Position numbers and translations under genes: made by a program. Below, piece by piece: positions 1 to 5,456 of a DNA stretch of 9,170 bases. Position 1 is the stretch's first letter. Every line of letters begins with the position of its first letter. The DNA is from an uncultured Erysipelotrichaceae bacterium. GTDB lineage: Bacteria > Bacillota_I > Bacilli_A > RF39 > UBA660. The stretch is from NCBI GenBank assembly GCA_902767005.1, contig CACXFY010000035.1:1-9170 (forward strand). The letters are read 5' to 3'. The notes under the pieces were generated by a model, which saw only the letters and a list, made by a program, of their open reading frames with translations, did no database searches and was not told the DNA's origin.

Positions 1-287
1 TCATAATCTTTATATTCTTTTTTATTTAGATGATATAGTGATATATAATCTTCTACTTTATTCTTTTTTTCATTAAACTTAGCTATGTAATAATAATCAT
101 ATAGTTTAAAATATACAAAGTTATTATCATCCCAATAATTTGGATTTTTATCATCTATTATTCCTTCTCCTTTGATATTAGAAAAAGAAGTATATATTCT
201 TTTATTATCTTTAGGAGATGTAATAAATAAGACAAATACTAATCCTATTACAAAAAAGATACTTATTCCAATTAATCTTTTCTTCAT
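1..287 (-). CDS. Membrane-anchored extracytoplasmic protein, partial (3' end outside window)
   Basis: The frame opens with ATG at 287 and stays open to base 1, so only the first 95 codons or so are visible. The protein begins MKKR followed by one hydrophobic stretch (about residues 5-23, ISIFFVIGLVFVLFI). This is a signal anchor or signal peptide without a lipobox cysteine. The rest is polar and rich in Asn, Lys, Asp and Tyr (for example NYWDDNNFVYFKLYDYYY), as expected for a domain outside the membrane. An AGGTG SD lies 7 nt before the start, and an extended -10 box lies just upstream. I do not recognise the family and assign no function. A divergent lipoprotein-like or adhesin-like factor is possible, but nothing visible decides it. 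Confidence 0.75.
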   Translation of the reverse strand, partial: MKKRLIGISIFFVIGLVFVLFITSPKDNKRIYTSFSNIKGEGIIDDKNPNYWDDNNFVYFKLYDYYYIAKFNEKKNKVEDYISLYHLNKKEYKDY

Positions 288-302
288 AATAACACCTAAC
301 TA

Positions 303-311
303 ATTATAACA
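303..311 (-). promoter_or_regulatory. Extended -10 promoter candidate for the 1-287 gene
   Basis: On the minus strand the sequence reads TGTTATAAT: a perfect TATAAT at 308-303 with TG one base upstream. No -35 is recognisable, because that position falls inside the preceding terminator hairpin. Transcription would start near 296, giving a leader of about ten bases with the AGGTG SD at its very 5' end. The same arrangement occurs before the gene starting at 8385 and, less perfectly, the one at 2228. Confidence 0.45.
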
Positions 312-312
312 T

Positions 313-340
313 AAAAAAGACAGAAATAATATTCTGTCTT
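313..340 (-). terminator. Rho-independent terminator of the 340-613 interval
   Basis: The arms AAGACAGAA (317-325) and TTCTGTCTT (332-340) form a perfect 9-bp stem with a 6-nt loop. Reading the minus strand, the stem runs into TTTTTT, then ATG. The nearest complete gene upstream (647-1315) already has its own terminator at 616-645, so this second one implies a transcript that starts in between. Confidence 0.75.
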
Positions 341-391
341 ACCGTATATAAAATAAAGAGTATTATAAATAATTGTTGGGTTATATTTACT

Positions 392-419
392 TTATGAACT
401 TATGGGCATCTTCCTTTCT
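392..419 (-). repeat. Imperfect tandem repeat, copy B (SD plus 5-codon micro-ORF)
   Basis: Minus-strand copy of a motif that begins AGAAAGGAAG. It continues as ATG CCC ATA AGT TCA TAA, which would encode MPISS. It aligns with copy A at 519-548 with a 2-nt difference in spacing and a few substitutions. The SD-like GGAAG touches the ATG directly, which is poor spacing for real translation, so it may be an RNA or DNA motif and not a gene. Confidence 0.5.
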
Positions 420-518
420 AATTATAATATTCTAAAAAAGCTTGAGTGAGTTTTGTATTACAAATTCAGTATTTATTTGAAATGGTTTTCCATTATTTAT
501 TATTTTATTGTTTCTAAA

Positions 519-548
519 TTATGACCTTATCGGCAACACTTCCTTTCT
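519..548 (-). repeat. Imperfect tandem repeat, copy A (SD plus 5-codon micro-ORF)
   Basis: Minus-strand copy that begins AGAAAGGAAG. It continues as GTG TTG CCG ATA AGG TCA TAA, which would encode MPIRS from TTG or one residue more from GTG. The stop codon and the Pro-Ile-x-Ser pattern are shared with copy B, about 130 nt downstream. Confidence 0.5.
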
Positions 549-559
549 TATGACTTAAT

Positions 560-589
560 TGTATAACATGTTTGTGGAGTAATTATGAA
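560..589 (-). promoter_or_regulatory. Weak promoter candidate for the non-coding interval
   Basis: Minus strand: TTCATA (589-584, 4 of 6 matches to TTGACA), an 18-nt spacer, then TATACA (565-560) preceded by TG with one base between, an extended -10. It lies between the terminator at 616-645 and the first repeat copy. In DNA this AT-rich, such matches arise by chance. Confidence 0.3.
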
Positions 590-615
590 AAAATTATGGT
601 AAATTATGTGATTAT

Positions 616-645
616 AAAAAAATAACAATATAAATTGTTATTTTT
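616..645 (-). terminator. Strong terminator of the 2228-647 membrane cluster
   Basis: A perfect 12-bp stem pairs 618-629 with 634-645 around a 4-nt loop, directly after the stop codon at 647. On the minus strand the descending arm merges into TTTTTTT. The ascending arm starts with AAAAA, so on paper it could also stop plus-strand transcription. Confidence 0.85.
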
Positions 646-646
646 A

Positions 647-1315
647 TTAATTAATATTAGTTCCTCCCCATTCTACTACAGTAAAACCATGTCTTTGTAC
701 TTGAGTTAATTTTTGTTGTTTTACTTTTATCTTTTTAGTTAATGGTTTATACTCCATACGTACTCTAATTAAAGTATCTGGTTTTGGATTAATAGATAAT
801 TTCATATCACTATTCATTTCTTCTAATGTTTGGAAACGTATATAGTTATATTTATTCTTTTCTAATTTAGGTAACCAATAAATAATAAACTCATTACTTT
901 CTTTTTCATTTAAACCTAAGATATATAACTTTTCTTCTAAGAATTTAGTGACATCTTTTCCTTTAACTACGAAACCATCTTCTTTAATTGGGTTCTTTTT
1001 ATTTTGTTCACTTTCCCAATATAGAGCATAATAGCTTCTACCATTTTCATCTATTAATGATCCATCTTCTTTAGCTAGAACTTTCCATTCTTTATTATAT
1101 TTTGGATATGTTACTGTAAAGTTTTCTGGATGATTTACTTTTACAGTTACTTGTGTTTCTTTTTCTGGATATAGATAAATTATTGGTTTCCATTGTGCAT
1201 TAGTAGATGCTACGATTTGAGGCCATATTGCCCATAAAAATACTATCGGAATCAAGATAATGTTAAATACAACTAAATAAACTAATGTATTTCTAAATCT
1301 TTGTTTGTTTTTCAT
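647..1315 (-). CDS. Conserved signal-anchored extracytoplasmic protein of unknown function, 222 aa
   Basis: Residues about 9-31 form one hydrophobic segment after a basic start (MKNKQRFR), placing the rest outside the membrane. The mature part opens with KPIIYLYPEKE at 43-53 and contains EWKVLAKEDG, GFVVKGKDVTKFLEEKL, EFIIYWLPKLE, YNYIRF and, near the end, GFTVVEWGG. I recognise this block order from a widespread Firmicute family usually annotated as hypothetical, in which the anchor is often a lipoprotein signal; no cysteine is present here. I know no biochemical role for it. It is the last gene of the 2228-647 cluster. Its ATG is 2 nt after the 62-aa gene's stop codon, and its SD (GGAGG) lies in that gene's final glycine codons, so translation is coupled. 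Its first 39 residues resemble those of the 46-aa protein at 1519-1659. Confidence 0.85.
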   Translation of the reverse strand: MKNKQRFRNTLVYLVVFNIILIPIVFLWAIWPQIVASTNAQWKPIIYLYPEKETQVTVKVNHPENFTVTYPKYNKEWKVLAKEDGSLIDENGRSYYALYWESEQNKKNPIKEDGFVVKGKDVTKFLEEKLYILGLNEKESNEFIIYWLPKLEKNKYNYIRFQTLEEMNSDMKLSINPKPDTLIRVRMEYKPLTKKIKVKQQKLTQVQRHGFTVVEWGGTNIN

Positions 1316-1317
1316 AA

Positions 1318-1506
1318 TTAATTTCCTCCATATGAACTAATATGTGGTCCTACTTGAGGTTCTGGAATTGGTGCACAGAAACCATATATTAACAAGCTTA
1401 TAATTATTATTATTTGGATTATTAATACTATTGTTAATGATTTTATTGATTTATCCAAGCTTTTGTTCTTAGCTTCGTCTTTTTCATATTTATATTTTAT
1501 TATCAT
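1318..1506 (-). CDS. Small single-span membrane protein, 62 aa
   Basis: A charged N-terminus (about residues 1-22, rich in Lys, Asp and Glu) precedes one very hydrophobic helix (about 23-43, many Ile and Leu). A short Pro/Gly-rich tail (CAPIPEPQVGPHISSYGGN) follows. The tail's cysteine is not in a convincing lipobox, since Phe occupies the -1 position. An AGGAGGA SD lies 4 nt before the ATG at 1506, and 12 nt separate it from the stop of the 46-aa gene. Its last glycine codons supply the SD for the 222-aa gene. I recognise no family. The tight coupling makes a partner role for the neighbouring membrane proteins plausible, but this is inference. Confidence 0.7.
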   Translation of the reverse strand: MIIKYKYEKDEAKNKSLDKSIKSLTIVLIIQIIIIISLLIYGFCAPIPEPQVGPHISSYGGN

Positions 1507-1518
1507 ATTATCCTCCTA

Positions 1519-1659
1519 TTAACTAGCTGGCCAATCGCAACCATTTATTGGTGTTTTAATAATAGGCCATAATATCCATAACGCTACTATTGTAATTACA
1601 ATTAATGATATTACTACAATAAATGCTATCTTTATTTTGTTTTTATTTTCCTTTTTCAT
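1519..1659 (-). CDS. Small single-span membrane protein, 46 aa, related to the N-terminus of the 222-aa protein
   Basis: The frame runs from ATG at 1659 to TAA at 1519. A lysine-rich start (MKKENKNKIK) is followed by a hydrophobic helix (about 11-31) and the tail WPIIKTPINGCDWPAS. The start overlaps the TGA of the upstream gene as ATGA, and an AAGGAAGAG SD lies in that gene's last codons, so it is probably translated by re-initiation. Residues L27, W28, W31, P32, I34 and N39 match the same positions in the 222-aa protein two genes downstream (LWxxWPxI, then N). It may be a short paralogue or a remnant of a duplicated N-terminal module. The cysteine at 41 has no lipobox. Its function is unknown. 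Confidence 0.7.
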   Translation of the reverse strand: MKKENKNKIKIAFIVVISLIVITIVALWILWPIIKTPINGCDWPAS

Positions 1660-2228
1660 TTATAATCTCTTCCTTGTCTAGTTGTTTTATCAATAATACT
1701 TAAGACTAGAATGATTACAAATTCAATCAATATAGTAATAAAATATTCTTTCCAAAAAGATAGTGTAGTTACTGATTCTAAATATATTAATGTATAAAAC
1801 ATATGGAACACAGCACATGAACATAAGTAATTAATTACTATTATAGGCCAAGGTAATGTCGTATTATTTAGTAAGTAATTATATATTAATATATTTAACA
1901 TACTACTTATTAAGTAAGAACATAATTCTCCAGATATTACTTTAAAAGAGAATTGTTGATTTAGGGAAAAAGACATTATTGATAAAAATAATATTACTGC
2001 TACAGCACCTAAACACATACTAGATATAGCTTTCTTAGAACCATACTTTTTGATTATATAATTTAGTATTAAATATATAATTGGTATTAGGATGATACTA
2101 TATGAAATATTTATAGATATTTTAGGTATTTGAAAAGTATAGACTTTTACTGATTCAGCTAATATTAATAATGTAGATAATAATAACGTAAAAATCCAAC
2201 TATCATTATATATAGCATCCTTTTTCAT
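1656..2228 (-). CDS. Six-helix membrane protein, divergent VUT/queuosine-precursor transporter-like
   Basis: The 190-residue protein has six hydrophobic segments with short loops and little else. Its pattern recalls the VUT family (YhhQ-like, queuosine precursor uptake). VKVYTFQIP near the end of helix 1, then a helix and YIIKKYGSKKA, resembles that family's EVYGxKxA loop. ELCSYLISSMLNILIYNYL resembles the S-x-Y-L-x-S-x-x-D helix. Typical charged residues of that family, such as the Asp-Glu pair before YG, are missing, so the substrate is uncertain. An S-component-like or wholly different small transporter is possible. I place the start at ATG 2228, 6 nt after an AGGTG SD. A GTG at 2237 is also in frame, but it is part of that SD and has none of its own. 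The stop is TGA and overlaps the 46-aa gene. First gene of the 2228-647 cluster. Confidence 0.7.
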   Translation of the reverse strand: MKKDAIYNDSWIFTLLLSTLLILAESVKVYTFQIPKISINISYSIILIPIIYLILNYIIKKYGSKKAISSMCLGAVAVILFLSIMSFSLNQQFSFKVISGELCSYLISSMLNILIYNYLLNNTTLPWPIIVINYLCSCAVFHMFYTLIYLESVTTLSFWKEYFITILIEFVIILVLSIIDKTTRQGRDYK

Positions 2229-2234
2229 ATTCTT

Positions 2235-2239
2235 CACCT
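2235..2239 (-). promoter_or_regulatory. SD that fixes the start of the six-helix protein at 2228
   Basis: AGGTG on the minus strand, 6 nt before ATG 2228. Its last three bases are the GTG that would otherwise look like an earlier in-frame start at 2237. Confidence 0.7.
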
Positions 2240-2245
2240 ATTATA

Positions 2246-2254
2246 ATAATATCA
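2246..2254 (-). promoter_or_regulatory. Extended -10 candidate for the 2228-647 membrane cluster
   Basis: TGATATTAT on the minus strand (TG, one base, TATTAT), directly after the T-tract of the rbfA terminator. A start near 2239 would put the AGGTG SD at the 5' end of the mRNA. An overlapping TATAAT at 2245-2240 sits too close to the SD to work as the -10. Confidence 0.35.
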
Positions 2255-2255
2255 T

Positions 2256-2292
2256 AAAAAAAAAGAAGATTCTATTTCTCTTCTTCTTTTTT
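2256..2292 (-). terminator. Terminator of the rimP-rbfA operon, overlapping the rbfA stop
   Basis: An 11-bp A/G-against-T/C stem pairs 2282-2292 with 2259-2269, with a 12-nt loop containing the rbfA TAG, and ends in nine Ts. The ascending arm is made of the last Lys/Glu codons of rbfA. The stem has only three G-C pairs, but the T-tract is strong. Confidence 0.7.
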
Positions 2293-2625
2293 GTTTATAT
2301 TGTCAATTATTTCGTCAATATGATTACCATAATCAATTGATGAATCAAAGATGAATCTTAACTCTGGAGTATGTCTTACTTCTACTCTTTCAGCTAGTTT
2401 TGTTCTTATAAAGGAACTAGCTCCTTCTAAAGCTTCTTTAGTACTTTCTCTTTTTTCATCATCTAAAACAGTATAGTAAACTTTAGCAACTGATAAATCT
2501 GATGATGTTTCTACTCCAGTTATTGTGACAAACTTGATGTCCTCATCTTTTACTTCTCTTTGTAGAATCATACTTATTTCTTCTTGAAAAGCATGATTTA
2601 ATCTTTCTATTTTAATGCTTGCCAT
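2272..2625 (-). CDS. rbfA: 30S ribosome-binding factor RbfA
   Basis: RbfA binds the 30S subunit near the 5' end of 16S rRNA and assists late maturation and cold adaptation. The 117-residue length is normal. It begins with the typical helix (IERLNHAFQEEISMILQREVKD), followed by FVTITGVETSSDLSVAKVYYTV, the strand-helix core of the KH-like fold with the conserved S-x-DL-x-x-AKVY. It then has the helix ASSFIRTKLAERVEVRHTPELRF, where R-x-x-PEL-x-F is the family signature. The tail is charged (NKKEEEK). An AGAGGT SD precedes ATG 2625, inside the upstream 136-aa gene, which it overlaps by 14 nt. Last gene of the operon; its final codons form part of the terminator. Confidence 0.95.
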   Translation of the reverse strand: MASIKIERLNHAFQEEISMILQREVKDEDIKFVTITGVETSSDLSVAKVYYTVLDDEKRESTKEALEGASSFIRTKLAERVEVRHTPELRFIFDSSIDYGNHIDEIIDNINKKEEEK

Positions 2626-3022
2626 TATTATTACCTCTTTTCTTTATCAACTCATATGATAAGTTATTTTCAGGGAAATATCTATTATATTCTAAGTCAA
2701 TAAAATCTGATGCTCCAAACCAATGAGTATCTAACATATAAAGTCTATCTAATTTTAATTGTTCATCTTGTTCTTTATATGTAGCAATAGCAGTACGATC
2801 ATCATTTATTTCAATTAATTCATCTCTTTTAGTTAAGAATTCTTCTCTAGTAAATGAAGTTATATACTGTTCAATTATTCTATTTCTATCAACATATCTA
2901 ACTTTCATATCTACTCTATTATCTACATATTCATTTTCTGTATAAATTAGAAGATTATCATCGTTTATTAATACTGCTCTTAAATATTGCTCTTCTAATT
3001 CTTCTTTAATGTTTTTACGCAT
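2612..3022 (-). CDS. Unrecognised soluble 136-aa protein between infB and rbfA
   Basis: This charged protein has no membrane helix or signal peptide, so it is probably cytoplasmic. It starts with a helical, acidic N-terminus (MRKNIKEELEEQYL), then shows alternating hydrophobic and charged residues (LLIYTENEYVDNRVDMKVRY) suggesting beta strands. An aromatic segment, DTHWFGASDFIDLEYNRYF, follows near the C-terminus. In Bacillus-type operons this slot is held by ylxP (DUF503, about 92 aa), but the sequence lacks the ylxP start pattern and is longer, so I do not call it ylxP. The ATG overlaps the infB stop by one base (TAATG) with only a weak SD, indicating termination-reinitiation. The 3' end overlaps rbfA by 14 nt. 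The coupling suggests a translation-related role, which is only inference. Confidence 0.8.
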   Translation of the reverse strand: MRKNIKEELEEQYLRAVLINDDNLLIYTENEYVDNRVDMKVRYVDRNRIIEQYITSFTREEFLTKRDELIEINDDRTAIATYKEQDEQLKLDRLYMLDTHWFGASDFIDLEYNRYFPENNLSYELIKKRGNNNGKH

Positions 3023-5172
3023 TATCTTTTAATCTCCACTAATTCATAGACTTCAATAATATCATTTTCTTTATAATCTTGGCAGTTTTCTAAAGTAACT
3101 CCACAGTCCATATCCTTTTTAACTTCTTTTACTTGGTCTTTTTCATGTTGTAGTGTTTTAATTGATCCATTATAAACTACTACATCATCTCTAATAATAC
3201 GAGCTTTAGCGTTATTAGTTACTACACCACTAGTAACGTGGCATCCAGCTATTAAACCAATTTTTGAATACTTAAATATTTGTCTTATTTCTAGAGTACC
3301 AATTACTTTTTCTTCAAATTCTGGATCTAACATACCTTTCATTGCTCTTTCCATATCTTCTACTACTTTGTAGATGATATCATATGTCTTTATTTCGATA
3401 CCATATTGTTTAGCAGTATCCATAGTTGCGGTTGAACCACGGACATTGAAACCAATTATGATAGCTTCTGATGCAGAGGCTAGAACTACATCACTTTCAG
3501 TTATAGCTCCAACAGCTCCACGTATTACTGTTACTTTTACGCCTTCAACATCTATTTTTTCTAAAGCATTTTTTACGGCTTCTAGTGAACCATTTACATC
3601 AGCTTTTAAGACTACTTTTATTTCTTTTTGGCCTTCTTTAATACGACCAAATAAGTCTTCTAAAGTCATTCCACTAAAGTTAGTATCTTTTTCTTTACTT
3701 CTTAGTTGTCTTTCACTAGCAATTTCTTTAGCTTGTTTTTCTGATTCAAATGCCATGAACTTATCTCCAGCACTTGGTACTTCTGATATTCCAGTTACTT
3801 CTACAGGAGTAGATGGTCCTGCTTCAACAATATTTTGTCCTTTATCATTTTTTAGAGTTCTTACTTTTCCAGCAAAATTACCAATTACTATTGGATCTCC
3901 TAAACGTAAAGTACCATTTTGGATTAATAATGTTGCGATTGAACCTACTTTAGAATCTTTTCTTGATTCTACTACTGCTCCTGAAGCATAACGATTTGGG
4001 TTTGCTTTATATTCTTGCATTTCAGCAACTAATAGAATATTTTCTAATAAACTTTCTACTCCTTCTCCAGATTTAGCAGAGACTTTATTTACAATAATAT
4101 CTCCACCCCATTCTTCTGGAGTTAGGCCATTTTCTACTAAACCAGACATTACTTTTTCTACATTAGCTTCTGGTTTATCTATTTTATTAATAGCAACTAT
4201 TATTGGTACACCAGCAGCTTTAGCATGATCAATTGCTTCTCTTGTTTGAGGCATTATACCATCATCGGCTGCGACTATAATAATTACTATATCAGTCATA
4301 CTTGCTCCACGAGCACGCATTTCTGTAAAGGCAGCATGACCTGGAGTATCAATGAATGTAATTCTTTTACCATTACATTTTACTGAATAAGCTCCAATAG
4401 CTTGAGTAATTCCACCTGCTTCTCCACTTACTACATCACTATTTCTAATGTAATCTAAAAGTGTGGTTTTACCATGGTCAACATGTCCCATAATAGTAAC
4501 AACTGGTGGTCTTTCTACTAAGTCTTCTGGTTTATCTTCTATTTCATAACTTTCAAAGTTAGAAATATCAGCAGTTTCTTCTTTCTTTAATGTTTTATTG
4601 TAATCAGATACTACTATTTCAGCACTATCATAATCTATAGATTGATTTATATTAGCCATTACTCCTAAGCCCATTAATTTCTTTACTATTTCAATAGGCG
4701 CAACTTCTAGTAAATTAGCTAATTCAGTTACTGTCATTCCATCAGTATAAAGAATAGTATTTTCATCTTGTTCTACTTCATTACTTTGTAGTTTTTCACG
4801 ATGTTTATAAATCTTTTTTCTTTCTTTTAAGAAGTCTTTTTTATTAGTTTGTTTACTACTTGTCTCTTGTTTCTTGGCTCCTTTTTTAACTTTAGTAAAA
4901 GATGTAGTATTCTCTAAATCAATCTTTGTATCTTTAGCTAATTCTTCAGCTTTATCTTCTACTTCTTCTTCTTGTCGTTGTTCTTCTAAGTCTTCACTAT
5001 CATTACCAATATAATCTTCTTCATCTTGTAATTCATTATCTAGTAATATAATGCTTTCTTCATCTAAAGTTGTAGTTTCGTCTACATAGTCGATGCCAAT
5101 CTTATCACACAAAGCCTTTATCTCTTCTATAGTTTTTCCTACATCACTTGCGTAATCTTCTAATGTCATCAT
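3022..5172 (-). CDS. infB: Translation initiation factor IF-2
   Basis: IF-2 is the GTPase that recruits initiator fMet-tRNA to the 30S subunit and promotes 50S joining. The 716-residue protein has a first IF2_N helix domain (about 2-45), an acidic and then Lys-rich linker (about 48-130), and a second IF2_N domain (about 145-190, MTVTELANLLEV). The G domain follows from about 222, with G1 GHVDHGKT at 229-236, switch I GGITQAIGAY at 253-262, G3 DTPGH at 275-279, G4 NKID at 329-332 and G5 SAKSG at 365-369. Domains II, III and the C-terminal tRNA-binding IF-2C domain complete it. All nucleotide-binding motifs are intact. Two adjacent ATGs (5172 and 5169) follow GAGGTGGAG; either could be used, and I give the outer one. 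It lies 11 nt after rnpM, with no ylxQ between. Confidence 0.98.
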   Translation of the reverse strand: MMTLEDYASDVGKTIEEIKALCDKIGIDYVDETTTLDEESIILLDNELQDEEDYIGNDSEDLEEQRQEEEVEDKAEELAKDTKIDLENTTSFTKVKKGAKKQETSSKQTNKKDFLKERKKIYKHREKLQSNEVEQDENTILYTDGMTVTELANLLEVAPIEIVKKLMGLGVMANINQSIDYDSAEIVVSDYNKTLKKEETADISNFESYEIEDKPEDLVERPPVVTIMGHVDHGKTTLLDYIRNSDVVSGEAGGITQAIGAYSVKCNGKRITFIDTPGHAAFTEMRARGASMTDIVIIIVAADDGIMPQTREAIDHAKAAGVPIIVAINKIDKPEANVEKVMSGLVENGLTPEEWGGDIIVNKVSAKSGEGVESLLENILLVAEMQEYKANPNRYASGAVVESRKDSKVGSIATLLIQNGTLRLGDPIVIGNFAGKVRTLKNDKGQNIVEAGPSTPVEVTGISEVPSAGDKFMAFESEKQAKEIASERQLRSKEKDTNFSGMTLEDLFGRIKEGQKEIKVVLKADVNGSLEAVKNALEKIDVEGVKVTVIRGAVGAITESDVVLASASEAIIIGFNVRGSTATMDTAKQYGIEIKTYDIIYKVVEDMERAMKGMLDPEFEEKVIGTLEIRQIFKYSKIGLIAGCHVTSGVVTNNAKARIIRDDVVVYNGSIKTLQHEKDQVKEVKKDMDCGVTLENCQDYKENDIIEVYELVEIKR

Positions 5173-5183
5173 TTAACTCCACC

Positions 5184-5447
5184 TCACTTTTCTATAATAT
5201 TTTTTATTTCTTCATAGACACTATCCTCGATTGTTATTTCCAATCTTTTCTCCAATATTTTGCTTTTTTTAGCTTGTTCTAAAACAGCTAAGTCTTTTTT
5301 TATGTATGCTCCTCTTCCATTAGCTTTACCAGATTCATCTACTATTACATCATGTTCTGGTGTACGAACTATTCTAAGTAGTTCTTTTTTAGGAAGTGCT
5401 TCTTTAGTGACGACACATGTTCTTAAAGGTATCTTCTTAGTCTTCAT
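5184..5447 (-). CDS. rnpM: RNase P modulator RnpM (YlxR family)
   Basis: A small basic RNA-binding protein of the YlxR family. The Bacillus member was reported to bind RNase P RNA and modulate its activity, hence the name RnpM; older annotation treats it as a nucleic-acid-binding protein of unknown role. The 87 residues carry the signature PLRTCVVT at about 7-14, KKELLRIVR at 20-28 and NGRGAYI at 43-49, followed by a helical C-terminus. The length is normal. AGGAGG lies 6 nt before ATG 5447, just 9 nt after the nusA stop. It ends with TGA 11 nt before infB. Its usual neighbour ylxQ (an L7Ae-like protein) is absent here. Confidence 0.95.
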   Translation of the reverse strand: MKTKKIPLRTCVVTKEALPKKELLRIVRTPEHDVIVDESGKANGRGAYIKKDLAVLEQAKKSKILEKRLEITIEDSVYEEIKNIIEK

Positions 5448-5456
5448 AAATACCTC

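Larger units (their letters stand above)
341..613 (-). other. Non-coding interval, possible small RNA or micro-ORF unit
   Basis: No gene of normal size occurs on either strand here. On the minus strand the interval holds a weak promoter candidate (560-589), two copies of a 28-30 nt imperfect repeat (519-548 and 392-419), a small hairpin (AATGG, AAAA loop, CCATT) near 480-495, and the terminator at 313-340. A transcript from about 553 to 313 would be roughly 240 nt. I could not match it to a known riboswitch, 6S RNA, tmRNA or other RNA family. The order promoter, repeat, repeat, terminator is why I treat it as a candidate unit and not plain spacer. Confidence 0.3.

Noticed and set aside
341..613. 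Known riboswitch (preQ1, c-di-GMP, fluoride, ZTP, guanidine) or 6S RNA
   Set aside because: I found none of the conserved core sequences of these classes, and the interval is followed by a terminator and a separate promoter and not by a regulated gene start.
647..2228. Bacteriocin or toxin-antitoxin locus suggested by the two small hydrophobic peptides
   Set aside because: No double-glycine leader, immunity gene, export ATPase or antitoxin-like partner is visible. A membrane complex is the simpler reading.
2229..2237. GTG start of the six-helix protein at 2237
   Set aside because: The GTG is inside the AGGTG SD that serves ATG 2228, and no SD precedes it.
3374..3991. Long plus-strand open frame opposite infB (205 codons), and similar ones at 5260-5490, 5512-5850, 6118-6390 and 7389-7673
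   Set aside because: Each lies opposite a clearly conserved minus-strand gene, has low-complexity Ser/Leu/Phe-rich composition typical of antisense frames, and resembles no protein. They are shadows.
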